In this document: one piece after another, positions 1-7,324 of the stretch
Numbering within the stretch: the first letter of the stretch is position 1
Layout of the letters: the number at the start of each line of letters is the position of its first letter
Source: an uncultured Hyphomicrobiales bacterium
GTDB lineage: Bacteria > Pseudomonadota > Alphaproteobacteria > Rhizobiales > Beijerinckiaceae
Length of the DNA stretch: 10,905 bases
Assembly (NCBI GenBank): GCA_903918155.1
Contig: CAIXDD010000232.1
Location: forward strand, 1-10,905
Direction: 5' to 3'
Notes under the pieces: generated by a model
The model's database searches: none
The model's input: the letters and a program-made list of their open reading frames with translations, nothing else
Told to the model about the DNA's origin: nothing
Position numbers and translations under genes: made by a program

Positions 1-33
1 AAGGCTGCTGCTCTACCATTGAGCTACACCCGC
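1..33 (-). tRNA. tRNA-Gly (probably UCC anticodon), 5' half only, cut by window edge
   Basis: The minus strand from 33 down to 1 reads as the 5' half of a tRNA. It shows the acceptor 5' strand GCGGGTG, then TA, a D-arm GCTC/GAGC around the loop AATGGTA, an anticodon 5' stem GCAGC, and the loop start CTT. The final T would be the first anticodon base. The sequence matches the common bacterial tRNA-Gly pattern, and with U in the first anticodon position the UCC isoacceptor is most likely. The anticodon's last two bases, the T arm and the 3' end lie outside the window, so the identity is inferred from the 5' half alone. Confidence 0.85.
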
Positions 34-42
34 GCTGGGCCA

Positions 43-71
43 GATATGCCCAAACTCGCGGCCGCTGGCAA
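43..71 (-). promoter_or_regulatory. Putative sigma-70 promoter of the tRNA-Gly gene
   Basis: On the minus strand a -35-like TTGCCA (66-71) is separated by 17 bases from a -10-like CATATC (43-48). The expected start point falls a few bases before the tRNA 5' end at 33. It sits in the 46-base gap between the MATE stop codon and the tRNA. The call rests only on match and spacing. Confidence 0.45.
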
Positions 72-79
72 GGCGCGGG

Positions 80-1489
80 TCAGCCCGGCCGGGTCAGGCG
101 CTCGAAACGCCACACCAGAAGCACCGCATAGACCGCAAGCCCCAGCGTGAGCCCCGCCCACACGCCCACGCCCCCCAGCCCCGCCGAAAAGCCCAGCAGC
201 AGCGCGGCGAGAAAGCCCACGCACCAGAAGGCGAAGACCGAGAACAGAAGCGGCACGCGCGTGTCGCCCATGCCCCGCAGCGCGCCGTTGCACACGGTCT
301 GCACGCCGTCGAACACGAAAAACGTGGCCCCCACCGTCAGCAGGCTGGCGGCGAGCGCGAAGGTCTGCGCGCTCGTGTCGCCGCCCAGAAAGGCGTGGGG
401 AATGACGTGCCGGCCCGCGAGAATGGCGCCCGTCATCGCCAGCATGAAGACGAAGCCGATGGCGCAGGCCGAAAATCCCGCCCGCCGCGCGCCCGCCAGA
501 TCCGCCCGCCCCACCGCCTGCCCGACCCGCACCGTCGCCGCCATGGAGATGCCGAACGGCGCCATGAACAGGATCGTCGCCGTCTGCAACGCGACCTGAT
601 GGGCCGCAAGATCGGCCGCGCCGATCCGCCCCATCATCAGCGAGGCGCCCGAAAACAGGCCGTATTCGAGAAAGAAGGCGAGCGAGATCGGCGCGCCGAT
701 GACCAGCAGCGCGCGCATGGTCGCCCAATCGGGGCGCCCCAGTCCCGCCAGCGGGCGATAGGCGCGAAAGGGCGCGCGCAGCGCCACCACGAGAAGGCAG
801 GCGACGCACATCAGCACGTTGACGATGGTCGTCGCCACGCCCGCGCCCAGCACGTCGAGCGCCGGCAGGCCCGCCGCGCCGAAGATGAGCGCATAGGCGA
901 GCAGCGCGTTGAGGGGCACGGCGGCGAGCATGATCCAGAGCGCGGGCTCGGGCCGGTTCACCGCGCCCATGAAGCCGCGCAGCGCGACAAAGGCCCAGGC
1001 CGGCGCCACGCTCCACGCCAGCCCGTCGAGATAGCGGTCGGCGAGGGCTGCTACCTCGGGCTGCTGGCCGGCGAGCAGAAGCAGCTCATAGCCCCAGAAC
1101 TGGCCGGCGGTGAGCGGCGCGCCCACTAGCGCTGTGATCCACAATCCCGCGCGCAAGGCCTCGCGCAGGCCGGCGGGATTTTGCGCGCCGAAAGCCTGCG
1201 CGGCCAGAGGCGCCACGGCGGAGACGAGCCCCATGCCCAGCACAAGCGCGGCGAACAGCACGGTATGGGCGAGCGAGGCCGCCGCCATCGCCTGTTCGCC
1301 GAGCCGGCCGATCATCACGAGATCGGTCGTGAGCATCGCCACCTGCCCCAATTGGGTGAGCGCCATGGGCCAGGCGAGCTTCAGCGTCTCCGCCCATTCG
1401 CGGCGAAAGCCCGCAAGCGCTGCGCGCAGGGATGGGGCGGGCGCGCGGGCGTTCGGCGTGGTCGCGTTGTGTCCGTCAAGGGGCTGCAT
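80..1489 (-). CDS. MATE family efflux transporter (NorM-like Na+/H+ drug antiporter)
   Basis: This gene encodes a 469-residue inner-membrane protein of the multidrug and toxic compound extrusion family, which exports cationic drugs or metabolites in exchange for Na+ or H+. The length fits the 450-470 residue family norm. Two MatE halves are visible. The first begins near residue 35 (ETLKLAWPMALTQ) and carries TDLVMIGRLG (55-64), a hallmark of the first helices. The second carries the conserved stretch FGISMAATVRVGQAVGRAD. About twelve hydrophobic segments are evident, joined by short basic loops. The start at 1489 (MQPLDGHN) gives an N-terminus of usual length. An in-frame ATG at 1525 would add 12 residues, and neither start has a convincing Shine-Dalgarno. 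The gene diverges from the mannose nucleotidyltransferase gene and ends 46 bases before tRNA-Gly. The substrate cannot be read from the sequence. Confidence 0.92.
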   Translation of the reverse strand: MQPLDGHNATTPNARAPAPSLRAALAGFRREWAETLKLAWPMALTQLGQVAMLTTDLVMIGRLGEQAMAAASLAHTVLFAALVLGMGLVSAVAPLAAQAFGAQNPAGLREALRAGLWITALVGAPLTAGQFWGYELLLLAGQQPEVAALADRYLDGLAWSVAPAWAFVALRGFMGAVNRPEPALWIMLAAVPLNALLAYALIFGAAGLPALDVLGAGVATTIVNVLMCVACLLVVALRAPFRAYRPLAGLGRPDWATMRALLVIGAPISLAFFLEYGLFSGASLMMGRIGAADLAAHQVALQTATILFMAPFGISMAATVRVGQAVGRADLAGARRAGFSACAIGFVFMLAMTGAILAGRHVIPHAFLGGDTSAQTFALAASLLTVGATFFVFDGVQTVCNGALRGMGDTRVPLLFSVFAFWCVGFLAALLLGFSAGLGGVGVWAGLTLGLAVYAVLLVWRFERLTRPG

Positions 1490-1557
1490 GGGCGCTGCAT
1501 AGCCTGTCTTGCGCGACCAAACCATGACGAAGAGGCGCCCGGCTCCCGCGCGCCCGG

Positions 1558-1586
1558 TTGCGCGCCGGCGCAAGCCAGACTAGACA
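1558..1586 (+). promoter_or_regulatory. Possible sigma-70 promoter for the manC-type gene
   Basis: In the 164-base divergent region, TTGCGC (1558-1563) is followed after 17 bases by TAGACA (1581-1586), about 70 bases before the ATG at 1654. Both hexamers are imperfect matches, so this is a weak prediction. The rest of the region shows no clear operator. A promoter for the MATE gene must also lie here, but I could not identify one. Confidence 0.25.
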
Positions 1587-1653
1587 AGGGCCGCTGCGCG
1601 ACGCCTCAAGCGGGCGGCGGCGCCAAAGGCCCAACGGGAGAAAGGCCCCACGC

Positions 1654-3069
1654 ATGTCGCTCATTCTTCCGTTCATCATGTGCGGCGGCTCCGGCACGCG
1701 CATGTGGCCGGTCTCCCGCGAGAGCCTGCCCAAGCAATTCATTCCGCTGCTGGACGAGCGCTCCACCTTTCAGACCACGCTCGCCATGCTGGCGCGTTCG
1801 CCCGCCTTCGCCGCCCCCACCATCGTCACCAATCGCGATTACCGCTTCCTCGTGGGCGAGCAGATGCAGGTGGCGGGCGTGAGCGGGGAGATCGTGCTCG
1901 AGCCTTCGCGCCGCGATTCCGGCCCCGCCGTCGCCGTGGCCGCCGAACTCGCCTTCCGCCGCGCCCCCGACAGCGTGGTCGCCATGCTCGCCTCCGACCA
2001 TGCGATCCGCGACCGCGACGGCTTTCTCGCGCTCTGCGCGCAGGCGGCGCAAGCGGCGGCCGAAGGCTATGTCGTGACGCTGGGCGTCACGCCCGATCAT
2101 CCCGCGACGGGCTATGGCTACATCCGCCCCGGCGAGCCGGCCACGCAAGTGAGCGGCGTGCGCAAGGTGCGCTCCTTCGCCGAAAAGCCCGACGCGCAAA
2201 CCGCCGCGCGCTATATGGCGGAGGGCTATTTGTGGAATTCCGGCAATTTCTTTTTCCGCGCCGACGTGATGCGCGCGCAGATCGAGGCGTTCGAACCGGA
2301 GATGGCCCAAGCCGCCCGCGACGCGGTGGAGCAAGCCCGCGCGGACCTCGATTTCCTCGTGCTCGACGCGCAGAGCTTTGAACGCGCGCCGCGCAAGTCC
2401 ATCGATTACGCGGTGATGGAGCGCACGGACCGCGCGGCCGTCATCCCCTGCGACGTGGGCTGGTCGGACGTGGGCTCATGGGCCTCCGTGCGCGATCTCT
2501 CCGCGCAGGACGAGAACGGCAATGTCGTGCGCGGCGAAGGCGTGGTGATGGAATCCCGCAACGTCTATCTGCGCGCCGACGAAGGCGTGGCCGCCGTGGT
2601 GGGCGTCAGCGACATCGTGGTCGTGACGACGGGCGACGCGGTTCTGGTGGCCGCCGCCGACAAATCCGACAAGGTGAAGGAGCTGGTCGCCATCCTGAAG
2701 GCGCAGGGACGGCGCGAGCCGCTCGAACATCGGCGCGTCTATCGCCCCTGGGGCTATTACCAGAGCATCGACGCGGGCGCGCGCCATCAGGTGAAGCGCA
2801 TCAGCGTGAAGCCCGGCGCCGCGCTGTCGCTGCAAAAGCATCATCATCGCGCGGAACATTGGGTGGTGGTGCACGGAACGGCCGTGGTGACGCGCGACGA
2901 GGAAAAGCTGCTCGTGCACGAAAACGAGTCGATCTATCTGCCCATCGGCTGCGTGCACCGGCTGGAGAATCCCGGCAAGATCGACCTCGAACTCATCGAG
3001 GTGCAGACGGGCAGCTATCTCGGCGAAGACGACATCGTGCGCCTCGAGGACGTCTACAACCGCGCTTGA
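1654..3069 (+). CDS. manC: Mannose-1-phosphate guanylyltransferase / mannose-6-phosphate isomerase (bifunctional, type II PMI)
   Basis: This 471-residue cytosolic enzyme makes GDP-mannose from mannose-1-phosphate and GTP. In many relatives it also interconverts fructose-6-phosphate and mannose-6-phosphate. It feeds capsule, exopolysaccharide or LPS synthesis (ManC/AlgA/XanB/CpsB family). The N-terminal nucleotidyltransferase domain shows GGSGTRMWP (11-19) with the downstream LPKQF, the FAEKP signature (175-179) and WNSGNFFFR (194-202). The C-terminal cupin/PMI domain shows QKHHHRAEHW (394-403) and PIGCVHRLENPG (430-441), which hold the expected metal-binding histidines and glutamate. Length and the ending LEDVYNRA are typical. 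The ATG at 1654 is preceded by GGGAG and AAAGG (1636-1645). An upstream in-frame extension is possible but arginine-rich and unlike the family. No other polysaccharide genes are nearby. The alternatives algA, xanB and cpsB are the same family. Confidence 0.95.
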   Translation: MSLILPFIMCGGSGTRMWPVSRESLPKQFIPLLDERSTFQTTLAMLARSPAFAAPTIVTNRDYRFLVGEQMQVAGVSGEIVLEPSRRDSGPAVAVAAELAFRRAPDSVVAMLASDHAIRDRDGFLALCAQAAQAAAEGYVVTLGVTPDHPATGYGYIRPGEPATQVSGVRKVRSFAEKPDAQTAARYMAEGYLWNSGNFFFRADVMRAQIEAFEPEMAQAARDAVEQARADLDFLVLDAQSFERAPRKSIDYAVMERTDRAAVIPCDVGWSDVGSWASVRDLSAQDENGNVVRGEGVVMESRNVYLRADEGVAAVVGVSDIVVVTTGDAVLVAAADKSDKVKELVAILKAQGRREPLEHRRVYRPWGYYQSIDAGARHQVKRISVKPGAALSLQKHHHRAEHWVVVHGTAVVTRDEEKLLVHENESIYLPIGCVHRLENPGKIDLELIEVQTGSYLGEDDIVRLEDVYNRA

Positions 3070-3102
3070 CGCGCGCGAGGCGCGTGCGCGTGACGCGTCG
3101 CC

Positions 3103-3876
3103 CTAGCGCGGCCGCGAAAATCCCTGCCGCGCGAAAGCGGGCCATGCGGCCTCGCTCGCCAGATAATCGAGAAAGGCCTGCGCGGACGCGCGCGCGCGCG
3201 CCTGCGCGGTCAGCGCGCAAGGATAGACGATGCGCGCATGGGAGCTTGCGGGAAACCGCGCGACGATCTTCACGCGCGGCTCGGAGGCCGCGTCGGTCGC
3301 ATAGACGATCCCCAGCGGCGCCTCTCCGCGCGCGACGAAGACCAGCGCGGCGCGCACGTTCTCGCTCATCGCCAGACGCGGGCGCGCGATCTCCCAAAGG
3401 CCGAGCGCGCGCAAAGCCTCGCGCGCATAGCGGCCCGCCGGCACGGATTCCACATGGCCGAGCGCGAGCCGGCCCGCCCCCAGAGCTTGCGCGAAGGGCG
3501 CGGCGGCGAGGGGAAGATCGGAGAGGGGCGAGTCGACCGGCGCGGCCAGCACAAGCGCATTGCCGAACAGGTCCGCGCGGCTGTCGGGCGCGATGAGCCC
3601 CTGGGCCTGCGCGGCGTCCATCGTCTCGGCGTCGGCGGCGCAGAGAAGATCGGCGGGCGCGCCTTGCGCGATCTGGCGCACGAGCGCGAGCGAGCCGCCA
3701 TAGCTCAGGCGCGGCGCCGGGCCGCCGGCGTAAGCGGCGGCCGCCTCGTCGAGCGCGGATTTGAGGCTGGCGGCGGCGAAGACGAGCGGGGCTTGCGTCG
3801 GCGCCTGCGCGCGCGCGGGACCTGCGGCGGCGGCGCAAAAGGCGAGCAAGAGGAGAAGGCGCAAGGGGCGTTTCAT
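3103..3876 (-). CDS. modA: Molybdate ABC transporter periplasmic substrate-binding protein ModA
   Basis: This 257-residue protein should bind molybdate (or tungstate) in the periplasm and deliver it to a ModBC importer. A Sec signal peptide is clear: MKRP, a leucine/alanine core, and a likely signal peptidase I cut after ARA at residues 21-23. Family motifs follow: AAASLKSALDE (34-44), GGSLALVRQIAQGAPADL (60-77) and GIVYATDA near residue 190, the last being typical of the ligand-cleft hinge region. The ATG at 3876 has a strong Shine-Dalgarno (GGAGG at 3882-3886, 5 bases away). A further ATG at 3891 would swallow that site and is less likely. The gene lies 76 bases downstream of dnaE2 on the same strand and converges with manC 33 bases away. 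No modB or modC is in the window, so it is an orphan here. Confidence 0.92.
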   Translation of the reverse strand: MKRPLRLLLLLAFCAAAAGPARAQAPTQAPLVFAAASLKSALDEAAAAYAGGPAPRLSYGGSLALVRQIAQGAPADLLCAADAETMDAAQAQGLIAPDSRADLFGNALVLAAPVDSPLSDLPLAAAPFAQALGAGRLALGHVESVPAGRYAREALRALGLWEIARPRLAMSENVRAALVFVARGEAPLGIVYATDAASEPRVKIVARFPASSHARIVYPCALTAQARARASAQAFLDYLASEAAWPAFARQGFSRPR

Positions 3877-3899
3877 GAGGTCCTCCCGCATGGCCTTTC

Positions 3900-3928
3900 C
3901 GATTAGGGGGCGCGGGCGCGCGGGTCAA
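3900..3928 (-). promoter_or_regulatory. Putative sigma-70 promoter of modA
   Basis: In the 76-base gap between the dnaE2 stop and the modA start, the minus strand reads TTGACC (3923-3928), a 17-base spacer, then TAATCG (3900-3905). The spacing is ideal and the -35 is strong, while the -10 is only a partial match. It would give modA its own transcript, independent of the SOS operon. I see no ModE-type operator. Confidence 0.4.
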
Positions 3929-3958
3929 TGCTGGACGGCCGCTCCCCACGGGTCAATG
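3921..3958. repeat. 10-bp direct repeat CGGGTCAATG around the dnaE2 stop / modA promoter
   Basis: CGGGTCAATG occurs at 3921-3930 and again at 3949-3958, starts 28 bases apart. The right copy includes the dnaE2 stop codon (3953-3955) and the left copy includes the candidate modA -35. It may be a chance duplication or a pair of regulator half-sites. Confidence 0.6.
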
Positions 3959-6900
3959 GAAATTGCGCCCCTTCGGCATGACGGCAGCTGTTCTGCGCGC
4001 CGCCTTTTGGTTCGCCGCCATTTCATGCGCCGTCTCTTGGCGCTTCGAATCTTGGCGCGCCGTCTCTTGGCGCGCCGTCTTTTCGCGCGCCGTCTTTTCG
4101 CGCGGGTCGCGGCCCAGCGGGCGACGCACTTCGTCGGCGCGGGCGAGCGCGAGGAGATCGGCCCCGCGCGCCGACAAGGCGGCGAGCAGATGCGACAGGT
4201 CTTCGAGCCGTTCGGCGACCACATGCGTCACGCCCGCCTCGCTTTGCAAGCGCCCGGTGACGGCGACAAGCCGCGCGCCGATGACCAGCCCGCGCTGCGC
4301 CTCGAAAACCTTCGGCCAGACGACGACATTGGCCACGCCCGTTTCATCTTCCAGCGTCATGAACACGACGCCCTTCGCCGAACCCGGCCGCTGCCGCACG
4401 AGCACGAGGCCCGCCACCCGCACGCGCGCGCCGCGCGCCACGCCGTCGCGCGCCGCAGCGCAGGGCAGGACTCCTCGCCCGGCCAGATCGCCCCGCAAAA
4501 AGCCCAGCGGATGCGCCTTCAGCGACAGCGAGAGCGCGCGATAATCCTCCACCACATGTTCGCCCAGCGGCATGGGCGGCAGATGCGCGTCGGGCTCGAT
4601 CTCGCTAAGCGCCACGAAACGCCACAAAGCCAGATCGTCCTTGTCGCCGGCGCGATTGAGGCCGCGCGCGGCCCATAGCGCCTCGCGTCGATCAAGGCCG
4701 AGCGAGCGAAAGGCGTCCGCGCCCGCCAGCCGCTCCAGCACGGCGGGCGAAAGGCCGGTGCGCAGCCAGACGTCGCGCACGGAATCATATCCCCGCCCGC
4801 GCAAGGCCACGAGCCGGCGCATGTCCGCCTCGCGCAGGCCCTTGGCCATGCGCAAGCCCAGCCGCACGGCGTGGGTCGCGCGGATATGGGGCGCCTGTTC
4901 GGCGTGACGGCGCTTGATGAAGCGCGGCGCGCCCTGCGCGTCTTCGAGCGTGCAATCCCAATCGGAGAAATTCACGTCGATCTCGCGCACGTCCGTCCCA
5001 TGCTCGCGCGCGTCGCGCACGATCTGCGCAGGCGCGTAGAACCCCATGGGCTGCGCATTGAGCAGCGCGCAGGCGAAGACGTCGGGATAGCGGCATTTGA
5101 ACCAGCTGGAGGCGTAGACGAGCAAGGCGAAGGAGGCCGCATGGCTTTCAGGAAAGCCATAGGAGCCGAAGCCCTCGATCTGCGCGAAACAGCGCTCCGC
5201 GAAATCGCGCTCATAGCCGCGCGCGGCCATGCCCTCGATCATCTTGATGCGGAACGTATGGATCGTGCCCACGCGTTTGAAGGTCGCCATGGCGCGGCGC
5301 AATCGATCGGCCTCCGCCGGCGAGAAGCCCGCCGCGACGATGGCGATTTTCATGGCCTGTTCCTGGAACAGCGGCACGCCCAGCGTCTTGCCCAAAACCT
5401 CCTCCAGCTCGCGGGAGGGAAAGGAGACGGGCTCGAACCCCTGCCGGCGGCGCAGATAAGGATGCACCATGTCGCCCTGAATGGGGCCGGGCCGCACGAT
5501 GGCGACTTCGATCACGAGATCGTAGAAGGCGCGCGGGCGCAGCCGCGGCAGCATGGACATTTGCGCGCGGCTTTCGATCTGGAACACGCCCACCGTGTCG
5601 GCGCGGCAGATCATGTCATAGACGCAGGGCTCCTCGGCGGGGATCGTGGCGAGCGTGAGCCGCTCGCCGTAATGGCGCGCCAGAAGATCGAGCGCGCCGC
5701 GCAGGCACGAGAGCATCCCCAGCGCGAGCACGTCGATCTTGAGAATGCCGAGCGCGTCGAGATCGTTCTTGTCCCATTCGATCGTCGTGCGCCCCTCCAT
5801 CGCCGCAGGCGCGATGGGAACCACTTCGTCCAGCCGCGTGCGGGTGATGACGAATCCGCCCGTATGCTGCGACAGATGGCGCGGAAAGCCTTCGATCTCC
5901 TCGCTCAATCGCTTGAAATGGGCCACGCGCGGATCTTGCGCGTCGAAGCCCGCCGCCTGCGCCGCCTCCTCGGCCTGCGCCGATCCGCCCCAGACGGCGC
6001 CGGCCATGGTCGCAAGCGCCTCCTCCTCAAGGCCGAAGACCTTGCCGATCTCGCGCACGGCCGAACGGCCGCGATAGGTGATGACGGCGGCGGCGAGCCC
6101 CGCGCGTTCGCGGCCGTAGCGCTCGTAGATATATTGCATCGCCTCTTCGCGCCGCTCATGTTCGAAATCCACGTCGATGTCGGGCGGCTCGCGCCGTTCG
6201 GGCGAAATGAAGCGCTCGAACAGGAGATCGTGTTTCGTGGGATCGACCTCCGTCACGCCCAGACAGAAACAGACGACGGAATTGGCCGCCGATCCGCGCC
6301 CCTGGCACAAAATGCCGCGCGCGCGCGCAAAGCGCACGATGTCATGCACGGTGAGAAAATACGCCGCGTAGCCCAAGGCGGCGACGATGGCCAGCTCATG
6401 GACGATGGCGTCCGCAACCTTTTGCGGCACGCCCTCGGGATAGCGGGCGCGCGCGCCCTCCCACGCGAAAGCCTCCAGCGCCGCCTGTTCGCTGGGATGG
6501 CCGGCGCGCAATTCATCGGGATATTCGTAGCGCAATTGATCAAGCGAGAAGGACAGCCCGTCGAGAAAGCGCAGCGTCTCGGCGACCGCCTCGGGCGCTT
6601 CGGCGAACAGGCGCGCCATTTCCTGCGGGCTTTTGAGATGGCGCTCGCCATTGGCCTGCAGGAGCGCGCGTCCCGCCTGCGCGATCTGCGCGCCCTCGCG
6701 CACGCAGGCCAGCGCGTCCGCAAGGTCGCGGCGTTCGCGAATGTGCATCAGCGGATCGTTGACCGCCAGCAGCGGCGCGCCGATCTCGCGCGCCAGCCCC
6801 GCCCGGCGCGCAAGCCGCGCGCGCATCCGCCCCCCGTAATCCATGCGCGCGGCCAGCCAGACGCGGCCGGGCGCCAGAGCCGCCAGCTCGCGCAGGAAAC

Positions 6901-7324
6901 GCGCCTCGCCGCGCTGCCGTTCGCCCGCGCCCGCCTCCAGCGCGATGAACCGCAGGCCCTCGCGCCATTCGACGAGATCGTCGAAGACGAGCACGCAGGA
7001 GCCCTTGCGCCCGCGCAGATTTCCCCGCGTGAGCAGGCGGCACAGGCGCCCCCATGCGGCGCGATCCTGCGGATAGGCGAGCAGATCGGGCGCGCCGTCG
7101 CTGAAGACGAGCCGCGCGCCCGGTGCCACATGCAGGGCGCATCCCTGTTCGCGCGCATAGACATGGGCGCGCACCACGCCGGCCACCGAATTGCGGTCGG
7201 CGATTCCGATGCCGGCCAGGCCCAGCGCCTGCGCCTGCGCCACCATCTCCTCGGGATGGGAGGCGCCGCGCAGGAAGGAGAAATTCGTCGCCGCCGCCAG
7301 TTCCGCGTAAGCGGGCGCGCTCAT
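3953..7324 (-). CDS. dnaE2: Error-prone DNA polymerase III alpha-type subunit DnaE2 (ImuC)
   Basis: This 1123-residue C-family polymerase carries out translesion synthesis as part of the ImuA-ImuB-DnaE2 mutasome. The N-terminal PHP domain starts with the DnaE2-type motif FSFLRGASHPEE (about 14-25). The polymerase core has PPDIDVDF with Asp382 and Asp384, and ILKIDVLAL with Asp531. By alignment these are the three catalytic aspartates equivalent to E. coli DnaE D401, D403 and D555, so the enzyme should be active. Helix-hairpin-helix and OB-fold regions follow (OB near GARVRVAGLVLVRQRPGSAKG), and the protein ends in PKGRNFH, resembling the usual DnaE2 terminus. A pentapeptide-repeat insertion precedes that ending (about residues 1075-1110). 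The ATG at 7324 overlaps the imuB stop in an ATGA, implying coupled translation. The longer upstream reading frame simply overlaps imuB and is not preferred. Confidence 0.97.
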   Translation of the reverse strand: MSAPAYAELAAATNFSFLRGASHPEEMVAQAQALGLAGIGIADRNSVAGVVRAHVYAREQGCALHVAPGARLVFSDGAPDLLAYPQDRAAWGRLCRLLTRGNLRGRKGSCVLVFDDLVEWREGLRFIALEAGAGERQRGEARFLRELAALAPGRVWLAARMDYGGRMRARLARRAGLAREIGAPLLAVNDPLMHIRERRDLADALACVREGAQIAQAGRALLQANGERHLKSPQEMARLFAEAPEAVAETLRFLDGLSFSLDQLRYEYPDELRAGHPSEQAALEAFAWEGARARYPEGVPQKVADAIVHELAIVAALGYAAYFLTVHDIVRFARARGILCQGRGSAANSVVCFCLGVTEVDPTKHDLLFERFISPERREPPDIDVDFEHERREEAMQYIYERYGRERAGLAAAVITYRGRSAVREIGKVFGLEEEALATMAGAVWGGSAQAEEAAQAAGFDAQDPRVAHFKRLSEEIEGFPRHLSQHTGGFVITRTRLDEVVPIAPAAMEGRTTIEWDKNDLDALGILKIDVLALGMLSCLRGALDLLARHYGERLTLATIPAEEPCVYDMICRADTVGVFQIESRAQMSMLPRLRPRAFYDLVIEVAIVRPGPIQGDMVHPYLRRRQGFEPVSFPSRELEEVLGKTLGVPLFQEQAMKIAIVAAGFSPAEADRLRRAMATFKRVGTIHTFRIKMIEGMAARGYERDFAERCFAQIEGFGSYGFPESHAASFALLVYASSWFKCRYPDVFACALLNAQPMGFYAPAQIVRDAREHGTDVREIDVNFSDWDCTLEDAQGAPRFIKRRHAEQAPHIRATHAVRLGLRMAKGLREADMRRLVALRGRGYDSVRDVWLRTGLSPAVLERLAGADAFRSLGLDRREALWAARGLNRAGDKDDLALWRFVALSEIEPDAHLPPMPLGEHVVEDYRALSLSLKAHPLGFLRGDLAGRGVLPCAAARDGVARGARVRVAGLVLVRQRPGSAKGVVFMTLEDETGVANVVVWPKVFEAQRGLVIGARLVAVTGRLQSEAGVTHVVAERLEDLSHLLAALSARGADLLALARADEVRRPLGRDPREKTAREKTARQETARQDSKRQETAHEMAANQKAARRTAAVMPKGRNFH
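3997..4101 (-). repeat. 15-bp tandem repeats encoding charged pentapeptides in the DnaE2 C-terminal tail
   Basis: Seven consecutive 15-base units run from 3997 to 4101. Units at 4027, 4057, 4072 and 4087 are nearly identical (plus strand GCGCCGTCTCTTGGC or GCGCCGTCTTTTCGC). Those at 3997, 4012 and 4042 are degenerate. In the dnaE2 frame they encode, in order, EKTAR, EKTAR, QETAR, QDSKR, QETAH, EMAAN and QKAAR. They lie between the OB-fold region and the conserved PKGRNFH ending. The frame is preserved because 15 is a multiple of three. Confidence 0.9.

Noticed and set aside
3068..3099. GC-rich inverted arms (GACGCG / CGCGTC) between manC and modA as a bidirectional terminator
   Set aside because: The short alternating GC sequence can pair in several ways and no T tract follows on either strand, so the evidence is too weak to call a terminator.
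3997..4101. Tandem repeats considered as a CRISPR or intergenic satellite array
   Set aside because: The units are only 15 bp with no spacers and they keep the dnaE2 reading frame, so they are coding repeats.
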